This document shows positions 8,241 to 17,362 of a stretch of 64,000 nucleotides of DNA, piece after piece. A program made the translations under genes and the position numbers. Each line of letters starts with the position of its first letter. The stretch's first letter is position 1. The notes under the pieces were generated by a model. That model had not been told where the DNA came from. It was given only the letters and a program-made list of their open reading frames with translations, and did not search any database. The stretch spans positions 1 to 64,000 of the forward strand of contig JAPLXP010000004.1 of NCBI GenBank assembly GCA_026396015.1, given 5' to 3'. This DNA is from Candidatus Nomurabacteria bacterium (GTDB lineage: Bacteria > Patescibacteria > Paceibacteria > UBA9973).

Positions 8241-8268
8241 TAAAAGCGCCTATATAGGCGCCTTTATA
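8241..8268 (-). terminator. terminator of the glutaredoxin gene
   Basis: GCGCC-TATATA-GGCGC stem with flanking A/T runs, 24 nt past the glutaredoxin stop and just upstream of tRNA-Arg. Confidence 0.7.
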
Positions 8269-8291
8269 ATACTATAGAAAGAATATTTTTA

Positions 8292-8531
8292 CTACTCTGC
8301 GATATTCAATAAGTCAGCAATCTTTGGCTTGTTGAAACCAACGATTACATTATTATCAATAATTATTACAGGTACACCCATCTGACCAGTCTTGTCCACC
8401 ATCTCCTTTCTCTTGCCTAGATCCATAGATACATCAAAATCTTCAAATGCTACATTATTCTCCTTGAAATAATCTTTTGCCATGTGGCAAAAATGACATG
8501 TTGGTGTGCTATATACTGTGACTTTACTCAT
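8292..8531 (-). CDS. glutaredoxin-like thiol-disulfide oxidoreductase
   Basis: 79-residue protein with a thioredoxin fold. The redox motif is CHFC at residues 12-15, the cis-proline motif is GVPVI, and the C-terminal GFNKPKI stretch is typical of NrdH/glutaredoxin-like proteins. It probably keeps cytosolic thiols or an electron-accepting enzyme reduced. No thioredoxin reductase is visible in this window. It is transcribed alone and ends at a strong hairpin. Confidence 0.88.
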   Translation of the reverse strand: MSKVTVYSTPTCHFCHMAKDYFKENNVAFEDFDVSMDLGKRKEMVDKTGQMGVPVIIIDNNVIVGFNKPKIADLLNIAE

Positions 8532-8640
8532 AAATATTTTCTTGGCCGACCTATTAGGGTTTAGGCATAATTATTAATAATAAGTTTGGAAATTTATTAT
8601 ATCATAAAAAATTTTCATGCAACACTTGACACAAGAGCAT

Positions 8641-9024
8641 CTAAATCAGACCATCAAATCCCCCCTTGTACTGCACGGCCTGCACATCAGCATTATCTAT
8701 CCACACATAATTCCCTCCTCTTGGTTTTCCAAATACAATCCCGTGATATTTGAATCCGTGATTATTCAGCCATGATTCAGTCGCGTCTCTATGATCTTCT
8801 TTTCGTGAAGTAAAGAATGTAATAATATGACCATTTAAATGTAGATTATTTACAAATTCTAATGCACCTGGTAGCTCGTATGCTGTTGCAAATCTTTCAG
8901 GCTCTTCATTAGGAATGTCTTCACACACAGTACCATCGATATCTATCAGATAATTTTTCATCCCTACTGGCAATACAGGACTACCTTTCTTTCCATCTTC
9001 ATTTTTTACTTCTTGTAGATTCAT
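8641..9024 (-). CDS. HAD-superfamily phosphatase
   Basis: 127 residues. HAD motif I is YLIDIDGTVCED (about residues 25-36), motif II is FFTSR, a lysine follows in FGKPRGG, and motif IV is VWIDNAD. There is a short C1 cap. The substrate is unknown; proteins of this size include sugar-phosphate and polynucleotide 3'-phosphatases. The start is uncertain: MKNYLIDIDG, 21 residues further in, would also give a complete domain. It lies 7 nt after the FtsB-like gene and is probably co-transcribed with it. Confidence 0.75.
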   Translation of the reverse strand: MNLQEVKNEDGKKGSPVLPVGMKNYLIDIDGTVCEDIPNEEPERFATAYELPGALEFVNNLHLNGHIITFFTSRKEDHRDATESWLNNHGFKYHGIVFGKPRGGNYVWIDNADVQAVQYKGGFDGLI

Positions 9025-9031
9025 ATTAAAA

Positions 9032-9415
9032 TTAACTTTTATTAAAAATATTTTTAAACCAATTCACAAAACCATGCTCTTTCAGTGATTCTGATGGGGC
9101 AGTATTTGTATCATTAGGATCGACAATGATTAGCATCTTCTCCCCTGGCTTTACTACTTGGTATTTTTCTCTAATCACATCTTCTGTGCCCTTTTCTGTT
9201 TTTAATTTTTCTATAGATGAGTTTAGAGACTTTTCTCGGTCCTCTAATCTACCCACTTTATCCAATACTAAAGATTTTGTATTAGCAGTCTCTCTTTCTT
9301 TTTTGAATAATCCAACCATATTGAAAGAAAAAATCACCAATATCAAAAATAGCACGATTAGTGATAACGGTGAGTGCCAAAATGTATTTGTACTTTTTCT
9401 CTTGAATTCTGCCAT
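9032..9415 (-). CDS. septum formation initiator FtsB/DivIC-like
   Basis: 127 residues. A short cytosolic arm is followed by one transmembrane helix (about residues 18-36, LSLIVLFLILVIFSFNMVG), a coiled coil (about 45-80), and the conserved end IREKYQVVKPGEKMLII found in FtsB/DivIC proteins. The family bridges FtsL and FtsQ in the divisome. A divergent small gene begins 20 nt away. Confidence 0.8.
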   Translation of the reverse strand: MAEFKRKSTNTFWHSPLSLIVLFLILVIFSFNMVGLFKKERETANTKSLVLDKVGRLEDREKSLNSSIEKLKTEKGTEDVIREKYQVVKPGEKMLIIVDPNDTNTAPSESLKEHGFVNWFKNIFNKS

Positions 9416-9420
9416 ATTTC

Positions 9421-9429
9421 TGCTATGAT
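9421..9429 (+). promoter_or_regulatory. extended -10 box of the 35-codon gene
   Basis: TGCTATGAT ends 6 nt before the ATG at 9436, the same arrangement as at tsaD and valS. Confidence 0.5.
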
Positions 9430-9435
9430 TATAGC

Positions 9436-9543
9436 ATGATTTTCAGCGCGAAAGGCCAAAAGAGAATGCGTACAGCTTTTTCAGTAGTAGCAATACTAGT
9501 GATCATAAGCATGATACTGCTTTATATCCCAACACTTAAATAA
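9436..9543 (+). CDS. 35-residue membrane microprotein
   Basis: Short open frame: a basic N-terminus (about residues 1-12) and one hydrophobic helix, FSVVAILVIISMILLYIP. A well-placed extended -10 box 6 nt upstream of the ATG supports expression. It diverges from the FtsB-like gene and converges on lepA. Function unknown; it could be a small membrane regulator. Confidence 0.5.
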   Translation: MIFSAKGQKRMRTAFSVVAILVIISMILLYIPTLK

Positions 9544-9558
9544 TAGGAATACAGGGGA

Positions 9559-11379
9559 TTATTTATCCCCTCCACTTCTCATCATTTTCAGAAAGACATC
9601 CTGTGTGATGTTTACTTTTCCGTTGGCAGCCTGGCGAGCCTTACCTTTCTTTTGCTTTTCCAATAGTTTCTTTTTGCGACTGATATCCCCACCTCCTACA
9701 ACCTTACTGCCATGCATCAGCACATCCTTACGATAAGCAGATACAGATTCAGATGCGATAATACGTCCAAGAGCTTTACCTTGAATTTTAAAAGCGAATT
9801 GATGACGAGGAATTACCTTTTTCAGACGGTCCACTTGATCACGAGCCTCCTCCTCTGCACGACGACGAGATACGACACGACAGAATGCTACTACAGGTTC
9901 ATCAGCGACGATGATATCTAGCCGCACTACATCTGCCTCACGATATTCATCCATCTCATAAGAGATAGATCCATATCCTGATGTTAGAGATTTTAAATCA
10001 TCAAAGAAATTTCTCATCAATTCACGTAGTGGCATATCTACTGTAACCTGAGTTCTGTTGTCTCCAAAATTTTCAGTCATCTTGATATCTGCCTCATGCT
10101 CAAATAGAAATGGCATCAATACACCCACATACAAGAGTGGTGCGATGATTTTTACATGAATCCATGGCTCGAATACTTTTACTACACTACTATCATCAGG
10201 GAAAAGGTGCGGTGAATATATAGTCTCTTCTTTTCCATTTCGTAGCAATACTTTGTAAGTGATAGACGGCATCGTCACGATCAATTGAAGATCGAATTCA
10301 CGAGAAAGTCTTTCTGTAATAATCTCAAGATGTAGCATACCCAGGAATCCACAACGAAAACCACGGCCCAGGGTTCCAGATGTCTCCTCTTCATATGAAA
10401 AAGCAGAATCAGAAAGACGCAGCTTGCCTAGTGCGGCTTTGAGATTTGTAAAATCATCTGCAGATTCAGGATACACAGAAGCCCATACTACAGGACGAGG
10501 ATTCATATATCCAGGCAATGCAGTCGCACCATTTTTGGAATTTGTAACTGTGTCTCCTACAGATGCGATACCAGGTTTTTTGATACCTGTGACAATATAT
10601 CCGATCTCACCACTACTTAGACTTTCTTTTGGATTTTCTTCAGGAGAAAATGTACCTACTTCCAGAGCGATGAATTGCTCGTCTGATACTGCGAATTTAA
10701 GATAGTCACCTTTTTTAAATGACCCACCAAAAATACGAACATACACGATAACTCCGCGATGGTTGTCGTATTTAAAATCAAAAACGAGAGCGCTGTTTGT
10801 ATTCTTGTCAGTCAGCACTTCAAATGTCGGAGCTGGGACACGAGTCACTATTTCACTCAGTAATTCTGCTACACCCTCGCCAGTCTTTCCTGATACGAGC
10901 ATGATAGTGTCTGGATCGATATCTAGGAGTATTGCTACCTCCATTTTGACCTCATCCACACGAGACAGAGGTGAGTCAATCTTGGACAATACCGGGATGA
11001 TGACTAAGCCTGAATCGCGTGCCATTTGTAGTGTTGTCAGTGTTTGAGCCTGGACACCCTGAGTCGAATCTACGAGCAATATAGAGCCTTCTACAGCCTT
11101 TAAAGCACGTGATACCTCGTAAGAGAAATCTATGTGACCTGGTGTATCAATAAGGTTTAAAATATAGTTTTCATTGTCAACTTTATGTTCCATACGGACA
11201 GGCTGCATCTTGATAGTGATACCTCGCTCGCGTTCCAATTCCATAGAATCTAGGACCTGATCCTTCATTTTACGCGCCTCGATAGTACCCGTCACTTCTA
11301 ACATGCGGTCTGCAAGAGTACTCTTACCATGATCAATATGAGCGATGATACTAAAATTTCTTATATGCTTGATATCCAT
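9559..11379 (-). CDS. lepA: elongation factor 4 (LepA)
   Basis: 606-residue translational GTPase that back-translocates or remodels stalled ribosomes. G1 is AHIDHGKST (about residues 13-21), G2 lies in RERGITIK, G3 is DTPGHIDF and G4 is SKID. The lengths and the C-terminal signature (GKVNITQDVFLKMM) match full-length LepA (599 in E. coli). It lies 44 nt after the ABC exporter gene on the same strand and is the last gene of a long minus-strand run. Confidence 0.97.
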   Translation of the reverse strand: MDIKHIRNFSIIAHIDHGKSTLADRMLEVTGTIEARKMKDQVLDSMELERERGITIKMQPVRMEHKVDNENYILNLIDTPGHIDFSYEVSRALKAVEGSILLVDSTQGVQAQTLTTLQMARDSGLVIIPVLSKIDSPLSRVDEVKMEVAILLDIDPDTIMLVSGKTGEGVAELLSEIVTRVPAPTFEVLTDKNTNSALVFDFKYDNHRGVIVYVRIFGGSFKKGDYLKFAVSDEQFIALEVGTFSPEENPKESLSSGEIGYIVTGIKKPGIASVGDTVTNSKNGATALPGYMNPRPVVWASVYPESADDFTNLKAALGKLRLSDSAFSYEEETSGTLGRGFRCGFLGMLHLEIITERLSREFDLQLIVTMPSITYKVLLRNGKEETIYSPHLFPDDSSVVKVFEPWIHVKIIAPLLYVGVLMPFLFEHEADIKMTENFGDNRTQVTVDMPLRELMRNFFDDLKSLTSGYGSISYEMDEYREADVVRLDIIVADEPVVAFCRVVSRRRAEEEARDQVDRLKKVIPRHQFAFKIQGKALGRIIASESVSAYRKDVLMHGSKVVGGGDISRKKKLLEKQKKGKARQAANGKVNITQDVFLKMMRSGGDK

Positions 11380-11423
11380 TATTCCCCTATCCTACCAGAA
11401 AAACACTTAAATTAAAAGGAGTA

Positions 11424-13181
11424 TTATTCTATAAATCCACCGACTTGATGATTCCAAAGTTCGGCATATTTACCATTCTTATCTATTAAATCTGTATGAC
11501 TTCCTTCTTCTGCTATTTTACCCCCTTCTAGTACAATAATACGGTCCATCTTTTGAATCGTTGATAGGCGGTGAGCTATCACAATAGTAGTCTTGCCTTC
11601 CATCAATTTATTAAAAGCTTCCTGAATATATTGCTCTGAAATACTATCAAGTGAACTCGTAGCCTCATCTAGTATTAGCACAGGCGCATGCTTGAGCATC
11701 GCACGAGCGATAGCGACACGCTGGCGCTCTCCACCAGAAAGTTTTACTCCACGTTCACCAACGAGAGTATCATATCCATATTGTAAATTTGAAATAAAGT
11801 CATGAGCATGAGCTTGCTTTGCAGCTTCAACTATTTCTTTGTTTTTTGCTTTTGGATTTGCATATGCAATATTCTCTTTAATAGTTCGATGAAAAAGGAT
11901 CGGTTCCTGAGGTACGTATGATATAGCGCTACGCAAATCGTCCTGTTTTATATTTTTGATATCCTGACCATCTATCAGAATAGAACCTTTTGTTACGTCA
12001 GAGAATCTAAGTAATAATTTTGTGATTGTAGATTTACCAGATCCAGAGTGACCTACGAGACCAATGCGCTCACCAGACTTTATGTCCAGATTAAAATTAG
12101 AAAAAACTTCACGATCTTCTATATATTCGAAACATACATCCTTGAATTCTATATGTCCATTTTTAATTTTCAATTTTTCTGGTTTTTCTGGGTCCAAAAT
12201 TTCAGGAACTTGATCAAAAATATCTGTGACTTCCTTCATATCTGTAGATGCTTTAACAAATTTTGTCATTGCTTTTACTATTCCCCACAACTTATCAAAA
12301 AGGTTCACCATATATGACTGAACAAGAACAAAAACCCCTGCTGTAACTAGTCCGTCTACCCAGCTGTGTGCCAACATATATAATATAGATATATTTATAC
12401 TCACCATGAATACACCCTGAGCAGCATCCTGGATATTCCCCCAGTACCATGCGTTACTCCTGTGCTTCTTTTCATCTTCAGTGACTTCTTTATATCTGTC
12501 TATTTCAGAGGAACGAGCAGAGAAAATCTTCATTGTTACAATATTCGAAATAACGTCTGCTAGTGAACCTCCAACTTTCGAATCTGCCTCTGCTTCTAGC
12601 AAATCGTACTTCATCTTGTATTTAACAAAGAACAAAGTAAAAATTACATATACAACAGCCCATATCATAAATGCTACTGCAATCTTTGGAACTTCTCTAA
12701 ACAGCACATAAAAGATACCAACAACAGAGAGAAACGTGACGTAAAATTCAAAAATCAAAAGATCGTGCATTGTCTCAAACCCACGAACAAAACGCTTAGT
12801 TTTTGCAACTAATCCTCCAGCAAATTGATTTGTAAAGAAATTGTAAGAATGTTTTGTTAATTTCTCAAAAGCATAATTATGTAAATCCCGCATTACATTA
12901 CTCTGGAAATATGTTGTTGCAGATCCAGTGATACGATTCATAAAATAACCCAAAATTATTACTGCAGATAAGAGAAAAATATAATGAAATAACACAGCTG
13001 AATTCTGCATACGATCACCACCATTAGATAATAGGTCTAAAATATTTTTTAAAATAATAGGAGGAAGGAGCACTGAAGTGAAAACTCTGACAGTCTGCGT
13101 GAAGAAAAGTAGATAGAATGAGAACTTATATTTATTTATATGAGGCCATATATGCCTAAAAATATTTTTAAATGAAAACAT
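11424..13181 (-). CDS. ABC exporter, fused membrane and ATPase domains
   Basis: 585 residues. The N-terminal transmembrane domain (about 15-310, six helices) is followed by an ATPase domain with Walker A GHSGSGKST, Q-loop YVPQEP, signature LSGGERQRVAIARA, Walker B VLILDEATSS and the H-loop IAHRLST. The architecture is that of MsbA-type half-transporters that work as homodimers. The substrate is unknown; a lipid or lipid-linked glycan is suggested by the murJ and O-antigen-ligase-like neighbours. A terminator separates it from murJ. Confidence 0.9.
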   Translation of the reverse strand: MFSFKNIFRHIWPHINKYKFSFYLLFFTQTVRVFTSVLLPPIILKNILDLLSNGGDRMQNSAVLFHYIFLLSAVIILGYFMNRITGSATTYFQSNVMRDLHNYAFEKLTKHSYNFFTNQFAGGLVAKTKRFVRGFETMHDLLIFEFYVTFLSVVGIFYVLFREVPKIAVAFMIWAVVYVIFTLFFVKYKMKYDLLEAEADSKVGGSLADVISNIVTMKIFSARSSEIDRYKEVTEDEKKHRSNAWYWGNIQDAAQGVFMVSINISILYMLAHSWVDGLVTAGVFVLVQSYMVNLFDKLWGIVKAMTKFVKASTDMKEVTDIFDQVPEILDPEKPEKLKIKNGHIEFKDVCFEYIEDREVFSNFNLDIKSGERIGLVGHSGSGKSTITKLLLRFSDVTKGSILIDGQDIKNIKQDDLRSAISYVPQEPILFHRTIKENIAYANPKAKNKEIVEAAKQAHAHDFISNLQYGYDTLVGERGVKLSGGERQRVAIARAMLKHAPVLILDEATSSLDSISEQYIQEAFNKLMEGKTTIVIAHRLSTIQKMDRIIVLEGGKIAEEGSHTDLIDKNGKYAELWNHQVGGFIE

Positions 13182-13197
13182 TATTCCATGATACCAA

Positions 13198-13224
13198 AAA
13201 AATGCTTATTTTAGAAGCATTTTT
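13198..13224 (-). terminator. terminator after murJ
   Basis: AAAAATGCTT-ATTTTAG-AAGCATTTTT, a perfect 10-bp stem located between the murJ stop and the ABC exporter start. Confidence 0.7.
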
Positions 13225-13240
13225 AAAATATCATTGAAAA

Positions 13241-14926
13241 CTATAGCTCTCCTTGCTCTGGGGCGACTGGCTTCGAATGCCAGAATTTCTTTTGTATTGC
13301 ACGATATATATCTACCAATTCTTCATTTTTTACAACTACGAGAACTGCCCCACCCACAGCTATACCGATGATTCCAGAGAAGAATCCTTGAGCAAATATT
13401 CCCAATCCTGTATGAGTAGTAAAGATATCATCAAATATATTTAGCATCATATATGCAACTGCGCCCATAGACACAGAGGCGAAAAATGATTGCATAAAAG
13501 TCTTGAAAATTCCAGACTTAATATCTTTCAAAAAATCTCTCTTAAACATAGTCCAGATCAAAAAGAAATTTAAAACTGATCCCAAAACAAAAGCTATAGG
13601 CAATGCAAACATTTCTGTACCTGGCACTCCATGTACGCGCATAAATCCCTCTATCCAATACAGCAACGATGAATCATTTTTAAATAGATGAATCAAGAAA
13701 AAAGCAAATATAATAGTAGCGACAGATGAAGATATATTCACAAATAATGGCTTCATTGTATTACCAGATGCATAGTACCCTCTCACAAATAGTAGCACTA
13801 AACTCTGAGTCACCAATGATACTACAAACAATGCTGCAGCTGCTGCCGTCAGACGAGTATCAGCCCAGGAAAAAGTATTCGTACCTAGGGCCACACGGAC
13901 AATTTGCGCACGGAGGACAATCACGAGAGAGATAACAGGCAGCGACCAGAATATAATTTGCTTTGCAGATCCCACCACATGATTGATAAATGTATCCATA
14001 TCTTTTGAAGAAAATGAACGCACAAGAACAGGAAATGCAGCAACAGAATATGATATACCGATGACTCCCACAGGAACAGATTGCAAATTAAAAGCAAAAT
14101 TAAATAGTGATATAGATCCAGATTTTAAAGTAGAAGCGATAGCTATAAGAGACAAGAAGGCCAAACTACCACAGGATAATGTGAGTGTTCGTGGTAATGA
14201 TATCTTTATCACAGACCATATTTCCTTCCAATTTACTTTTTTAAATGAAGGGAAAAATCCATGAGAAAATACGACTGGGATTTGGACACATAGATGCAAT
14301 AATGCACCAATCACTACACCAAAAGCTAGGCCATAAACTCCAAATATAGGATACAAGAAAAATATTCCGCATAGTATTCCAATATTATAAAAAATTGGGG
14401 ATAATGAAAAAACAAAGAAATTCTTGAATAGCTGTGTCACTGTACCAATCAAATTTGAAAGTCCAATAAACAATGGAGACAATAGCATCCATCTACTTGT
14501 AGTGACCAATAGAGACAACTGTTCTGAATTAAATCCTGGAGCTATGCGCGGTGCTAAAAATGGCATCAATAAATAAATCACAACACATATCAAGACCATG
14601 AACATCATATATGCACTAAAAATATTATTTATGAATTTTTGCGCGGACAACTTGCCCTCTTTTCCATTATGAATCTTGTCCACTAAAAATGGCATCAAAA
14701 CTGTAATAGATGCAAGTGACGCTATAGATACATATAGAAAATCTGGCACACGAAATGCAGCATAATACACATCAAGTACAGGCCCTGGTCCAATTACATG
14801 AGCCAACACACGATCCCTATACAGACCCAGGAGCTGTGACACAAATGTAAATGAGCCGAGCAGTAGCGCGGCCTCATTTACACCATGAAATTCTTTATTA
14901 ATTAATTTAAATAATTTCTTGACCAT
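13241..14926 (-). CDS. murJ: lipid II flippase MurJ
   Basis: 561-residue MOP-superfamily membrane protein with about 14 helices. It opens with GSFTFVSQLLGLYRDRVLA, the typical N-terminal MurJ/MviN signature, followed by DVYYAAFRVPDFL. The family flips lipid-linked peptidoglycan precursors across the membrane. It is slightly longer than E. coli MurJ (511). The start lies 15 nt downstream of the O-antigen-ligase-like gene, so the two are probably co-transcribed. Confidence 0.92.
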   Translation of the reverse strand: MVKKLFKLINKEFHGVNEAALLLGSFTFVSQLLGLYRDRVLAHVIGPGPVLDVYYAAFRVPDFLYVSIASLASITVLMPFLVDKIHNGKEGKLSAQKFINNIFSAYMMFMVLICVVIYLLMPFLAPRIAPGFNSEQLSLLVTTSRWMLLSPLFIGLSNLIGTVTQLFKNFFVFSLSPIFYNIGILCGIFFLYPIFGVYGLAFGVVIGALLHLCVQIPVVFSHGFFPSFKKVNWKEIWSVIKISLPRTLTLSCGSLAFLSLIAIASTLKSGSISLFNFAFNLQSVPVGVIGISYSVAAFPVLVRSFSSKDMDTFINHVVGSAKQIIFWSLPVISLVIVLRAQIVRVALGTNTFSWADTRLTAAAAALFVVSLVTQSLVLLFVRGYYASGNTMKPLFVNISSSVATIIFAFFLIHLFKNDSSLLYWIEGFMRVHGVPGTEMFALPIAFVLGSVLNFFLIWTMFKRDFLKDIKSGIFKTFMQSFFASVSMGAVAYMMLNIFDDIFTTHTGLGIFAQGFFSGIIGIAVGGAVLVVVKNEELVDIYRAIQKKFWHSKPVAPEQGEL

Positions 14927-14940
14927 TTATATTTTAAATT

Positions 14941-17286
14941 CTATTTTTTACTTGGGATAGTTAGTTTACTATTTTTTACTGGTTTTTTTATTAGATCAAC
15001 TTTTACATCAGGCGTAGTACTTGTTCCTAACATTGCATCTTGAATATCTTTATTATTAGGAATCATCTGATTCAAAATTTTAAATTGAGCCACTGATTCT
15101 TCATTTCTTCCAGCTTTTTGATATGATTTTGCAAGGTAGAATCTAGTGCTAGCGTCAGATAGATCTAATGTTAGAGCTCTTTCAAATGCACCTACTGCAT
15201 CTTCGTATGATTGATTATTGTATCTGTACACCCCCAACTGGAAAAACACAGAAGGAATGTTAGGGCTTGCTGTAGCTGCATTCTCAGCTTGAGATATAGC
15301 AGTATTCAAATCTCCTTCACCAGAAGCAATCTGAGCTAATGCTAGATATGCATCTACATAATCTGACTTCATTACAACAGCTTGATTCAAATATTCTTTT
15401 GCTTTTGAGTTATTTTTATTTACAACCTCTAATTGAGCTTTTGCAAGTAAAATAGATGGATTATTTGGTGTCAATAATTGAGTCTTGTCATATGCAATAT
15501 TTGCATTTTCATAAGCATTACTTACACCCAATGGAACTAGGGCAGAATATACATTTCCAAGATTCATCAAATTTAAATACTGTTTTGGATTTTGTGCCAC
15601 AGCAGCTGTAGCAGCAGATTCAGCACTATTCACCAATGATTGAATATTTGATTTTAGGGTATCTTTTGATTCATTCTTATCTTTCAATAATGCAGCCATT
15701 TCAGCTATATAAACCTGCGACAAGGATCTGTAATAGAAATCATTCTTGTCCAGCAATATAGCCTCAGAAATTAATTTATCTGATTGGGCCAGTGAGTTTA
15801 TATCTGTGTACTTAACAGCAATACCTTTTGAAAAATATATTACAGATGTAAATTTTTCTACATAGATATAGATCATGCTGATAGAAGAAAACATCAATAC
15901 AACAAGTGCAAGTATAGAGAAAAAACTACTCCTTGGATCATTCAAAAATGAAAAATTGTACACAGGTAGAATCTTTTTAGTTACTAGAACTGCCAAGAAT
16001 AACCCAGTAGAAGCAAAGGTTAACATTGTTAGCAATATACTTGGCGTATACATTATCATAACTATAAAACCATACAGAGAAAAAATAAAAGAAGTAACAA
16101 AGAAATAATTTGATGTACTCTTCTGGAATACGAATTTTAAAGCTTGTGATCCACGAACTATAAACATTATTATAAACACCAACCACGCCAATACCCCCAA
16201 AATACCAGCAGTAGCAAGATATGTAGGAATAAGTCCAACACCGTTTGTAAAATCTGTATTCCAATAAATTGTATTCTTAACTGCAGCTGGCTTCCACAAA
16301 CTCCAGTCTAGATTAAAAGTATTTGGACCTGTACCAAAAAATGGATTGTGCTTTATAGCATGCCATCCTATATTCAATGTAGCTGAAGTAGAAGGTCTGA
16401 TGTCTGGATTGTAAACGTTTACATATTTTGACACTAAAACACCCAATGATCCACTACCGATCAAGAACAAAAGAGAAACAATCATAACAACCAAAGATGT
16501 TACAGGTAGCTTTCTTGGAGCATAATCTTCCTCCTTTTTAGAATGGATCTGATTAGTAGATATTGAATATACAAAAATGATAAGAGAAAAGATACCAACT
16601 AACAACCAAACCAACGGTGTGTTTATAACTATCAAAAAAAATAATCCAACTGCGACAATGATATATAGAACTATCCTTGCAGGCAATTTGTTGTTCAAAA
16701 ACTCAAGAGTAAACAACGACAATATAACCATTAATCCAAAGAATAAAACAAAGTCATTCCATGAACCAATCAGATTACCTGAAGACATACCACTAAATAG
16801 TGTCGGGGATAGCTTACTGACATCAACAAAAAGATATATGATCTGGAAAATAGAGAGAACTAATGTTCCCAAGAAAAGTGCTTTGAAAAAATGAGATATT
16901 CTTTTTTCTGATTGGAAATGTATAGAAGATAAGAACAACACTAAAAACAATACTAGCATTGAGCCAAATGTCCCAAGCTCAAATCCCCCACCAAACAAAG
17001 AAGTGTAAGGTGACGAAGAGAAAAAAGATGCAATAAGAAAAACCAAAGGGATAGACAATGCAGCAAAAATTATACGATCCTTTGGTATCAGAAATTTTCC
17101 ATCAAGCAACCTTGCAATCAACCAGAAGAAAACAGACACAGCGACCCCCACAGATACGAGGAAGCCCTTACTAGCATCTAGTGTGACAGGAATGAAAGGC
17201 ACAAAAAAGAAAATTGATAAAAAGAATGTTGAGATAAGCGAATAAAAAGATATCTTATCCAAGAAACTAACTTTAGGTGAATCCAT
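14941..17286 (-). CDS. O-antigen ligase-like membrane protein with TPR tail
   Basis: 781 residues. The N-terminal part (about 1-480) has a dozen hydrophobic segments and the Wzy_C/O-antigen-ligase-like periplasmic motif HNPFFGTGPNTF. The C-terminal third is soluble and contains several tetratricopeptide repeats (for example YVDAYLALAQIASGEGDLNT and FFQLGVYRYNNQSYEDAV). The family ligates or polymerises surface glycans. In this genome the acceptor is unknown; the adjacent murJ and ABC exporter suggest an envelope-glycan unit. Confidence 0.82.
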   Translation of the reverse strand: MDSPKVSFLDKISFYSLISTFFLSIFFFVPFIPVTLDASKGFLVSVGVAVSVFFWLIARLLDGKFLIPKDRIIFAALSIPLVFLIASFFSSSPYTSLFGGGFELGTFGSMLVLFLVLFLSSIHFQSEKRISHFFKALFLGTLVLSIFQIIYLFVDVSKLSPTLFSGMSSGNLIGSWNDFVLFFGLMVILSLFTLEFLNNKLPARIVLYIIVAVGLFFLIVINTPLVWLLVGIFSLIIFVYSISTNQIHSKKEEDYAPRKLPVTSLVVMIVSLLFLIGSGSLGVLVSKYVNVYNPDIRPSTSATLNIGWHAIKHNPFFGTGPNTFNLDWSLWKPAAVKNTIYWNTDFTNGVGLIPTYLATAGILGVLAWLVFIIMFIVRGSQALKFVFQKSTSNYFFVTSFIFSLYGFIVMIMYTPSILLTMLTFASTGLFLAVLVTKKILPVYNFSFLNDPRSSFFSILALVVLMFSSISMIYIYVEKFTSVIYFSKGIAVKYTDINSLAQSDKLISEAILLDKNDFYYRSLSQVYIAEMAALLKDKNESKDTLKSNIQSLVNSAESAATAAVAQNPKQYLNLMNLGNVYSALVPLGVSNAYENANIAYDKTQLLTPNNPSILLAKAQLEVVNKNNSKAKEYLNQAVVMKSDYVDAYLALAQIASGEGDLNTAISQAENAATASPNIPSVFFQLGVYRYNNQSYEDAVGAFERALTLDLSDASTRFYLAKSYQKAGRNEESVAQFKILNQMIPNNKDIQDAMLGTSTTPDVKVDLIKKPVKNSKLTIPSKK

Positions 17287-17362
17287 TGTAAAAAAATAAT
17301 ATAAATTAATAATATTACTGCATTAGTAATTCTTATATTATATCCTATTTTAAAGTAGAAAA

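Noticed and set aside
8532..8640. Regulatory region between glutaredoxin and the HAD gene
   Set aside because: Only A/T-rich sequence was seen; no clear promoter, operator or structured RNA.
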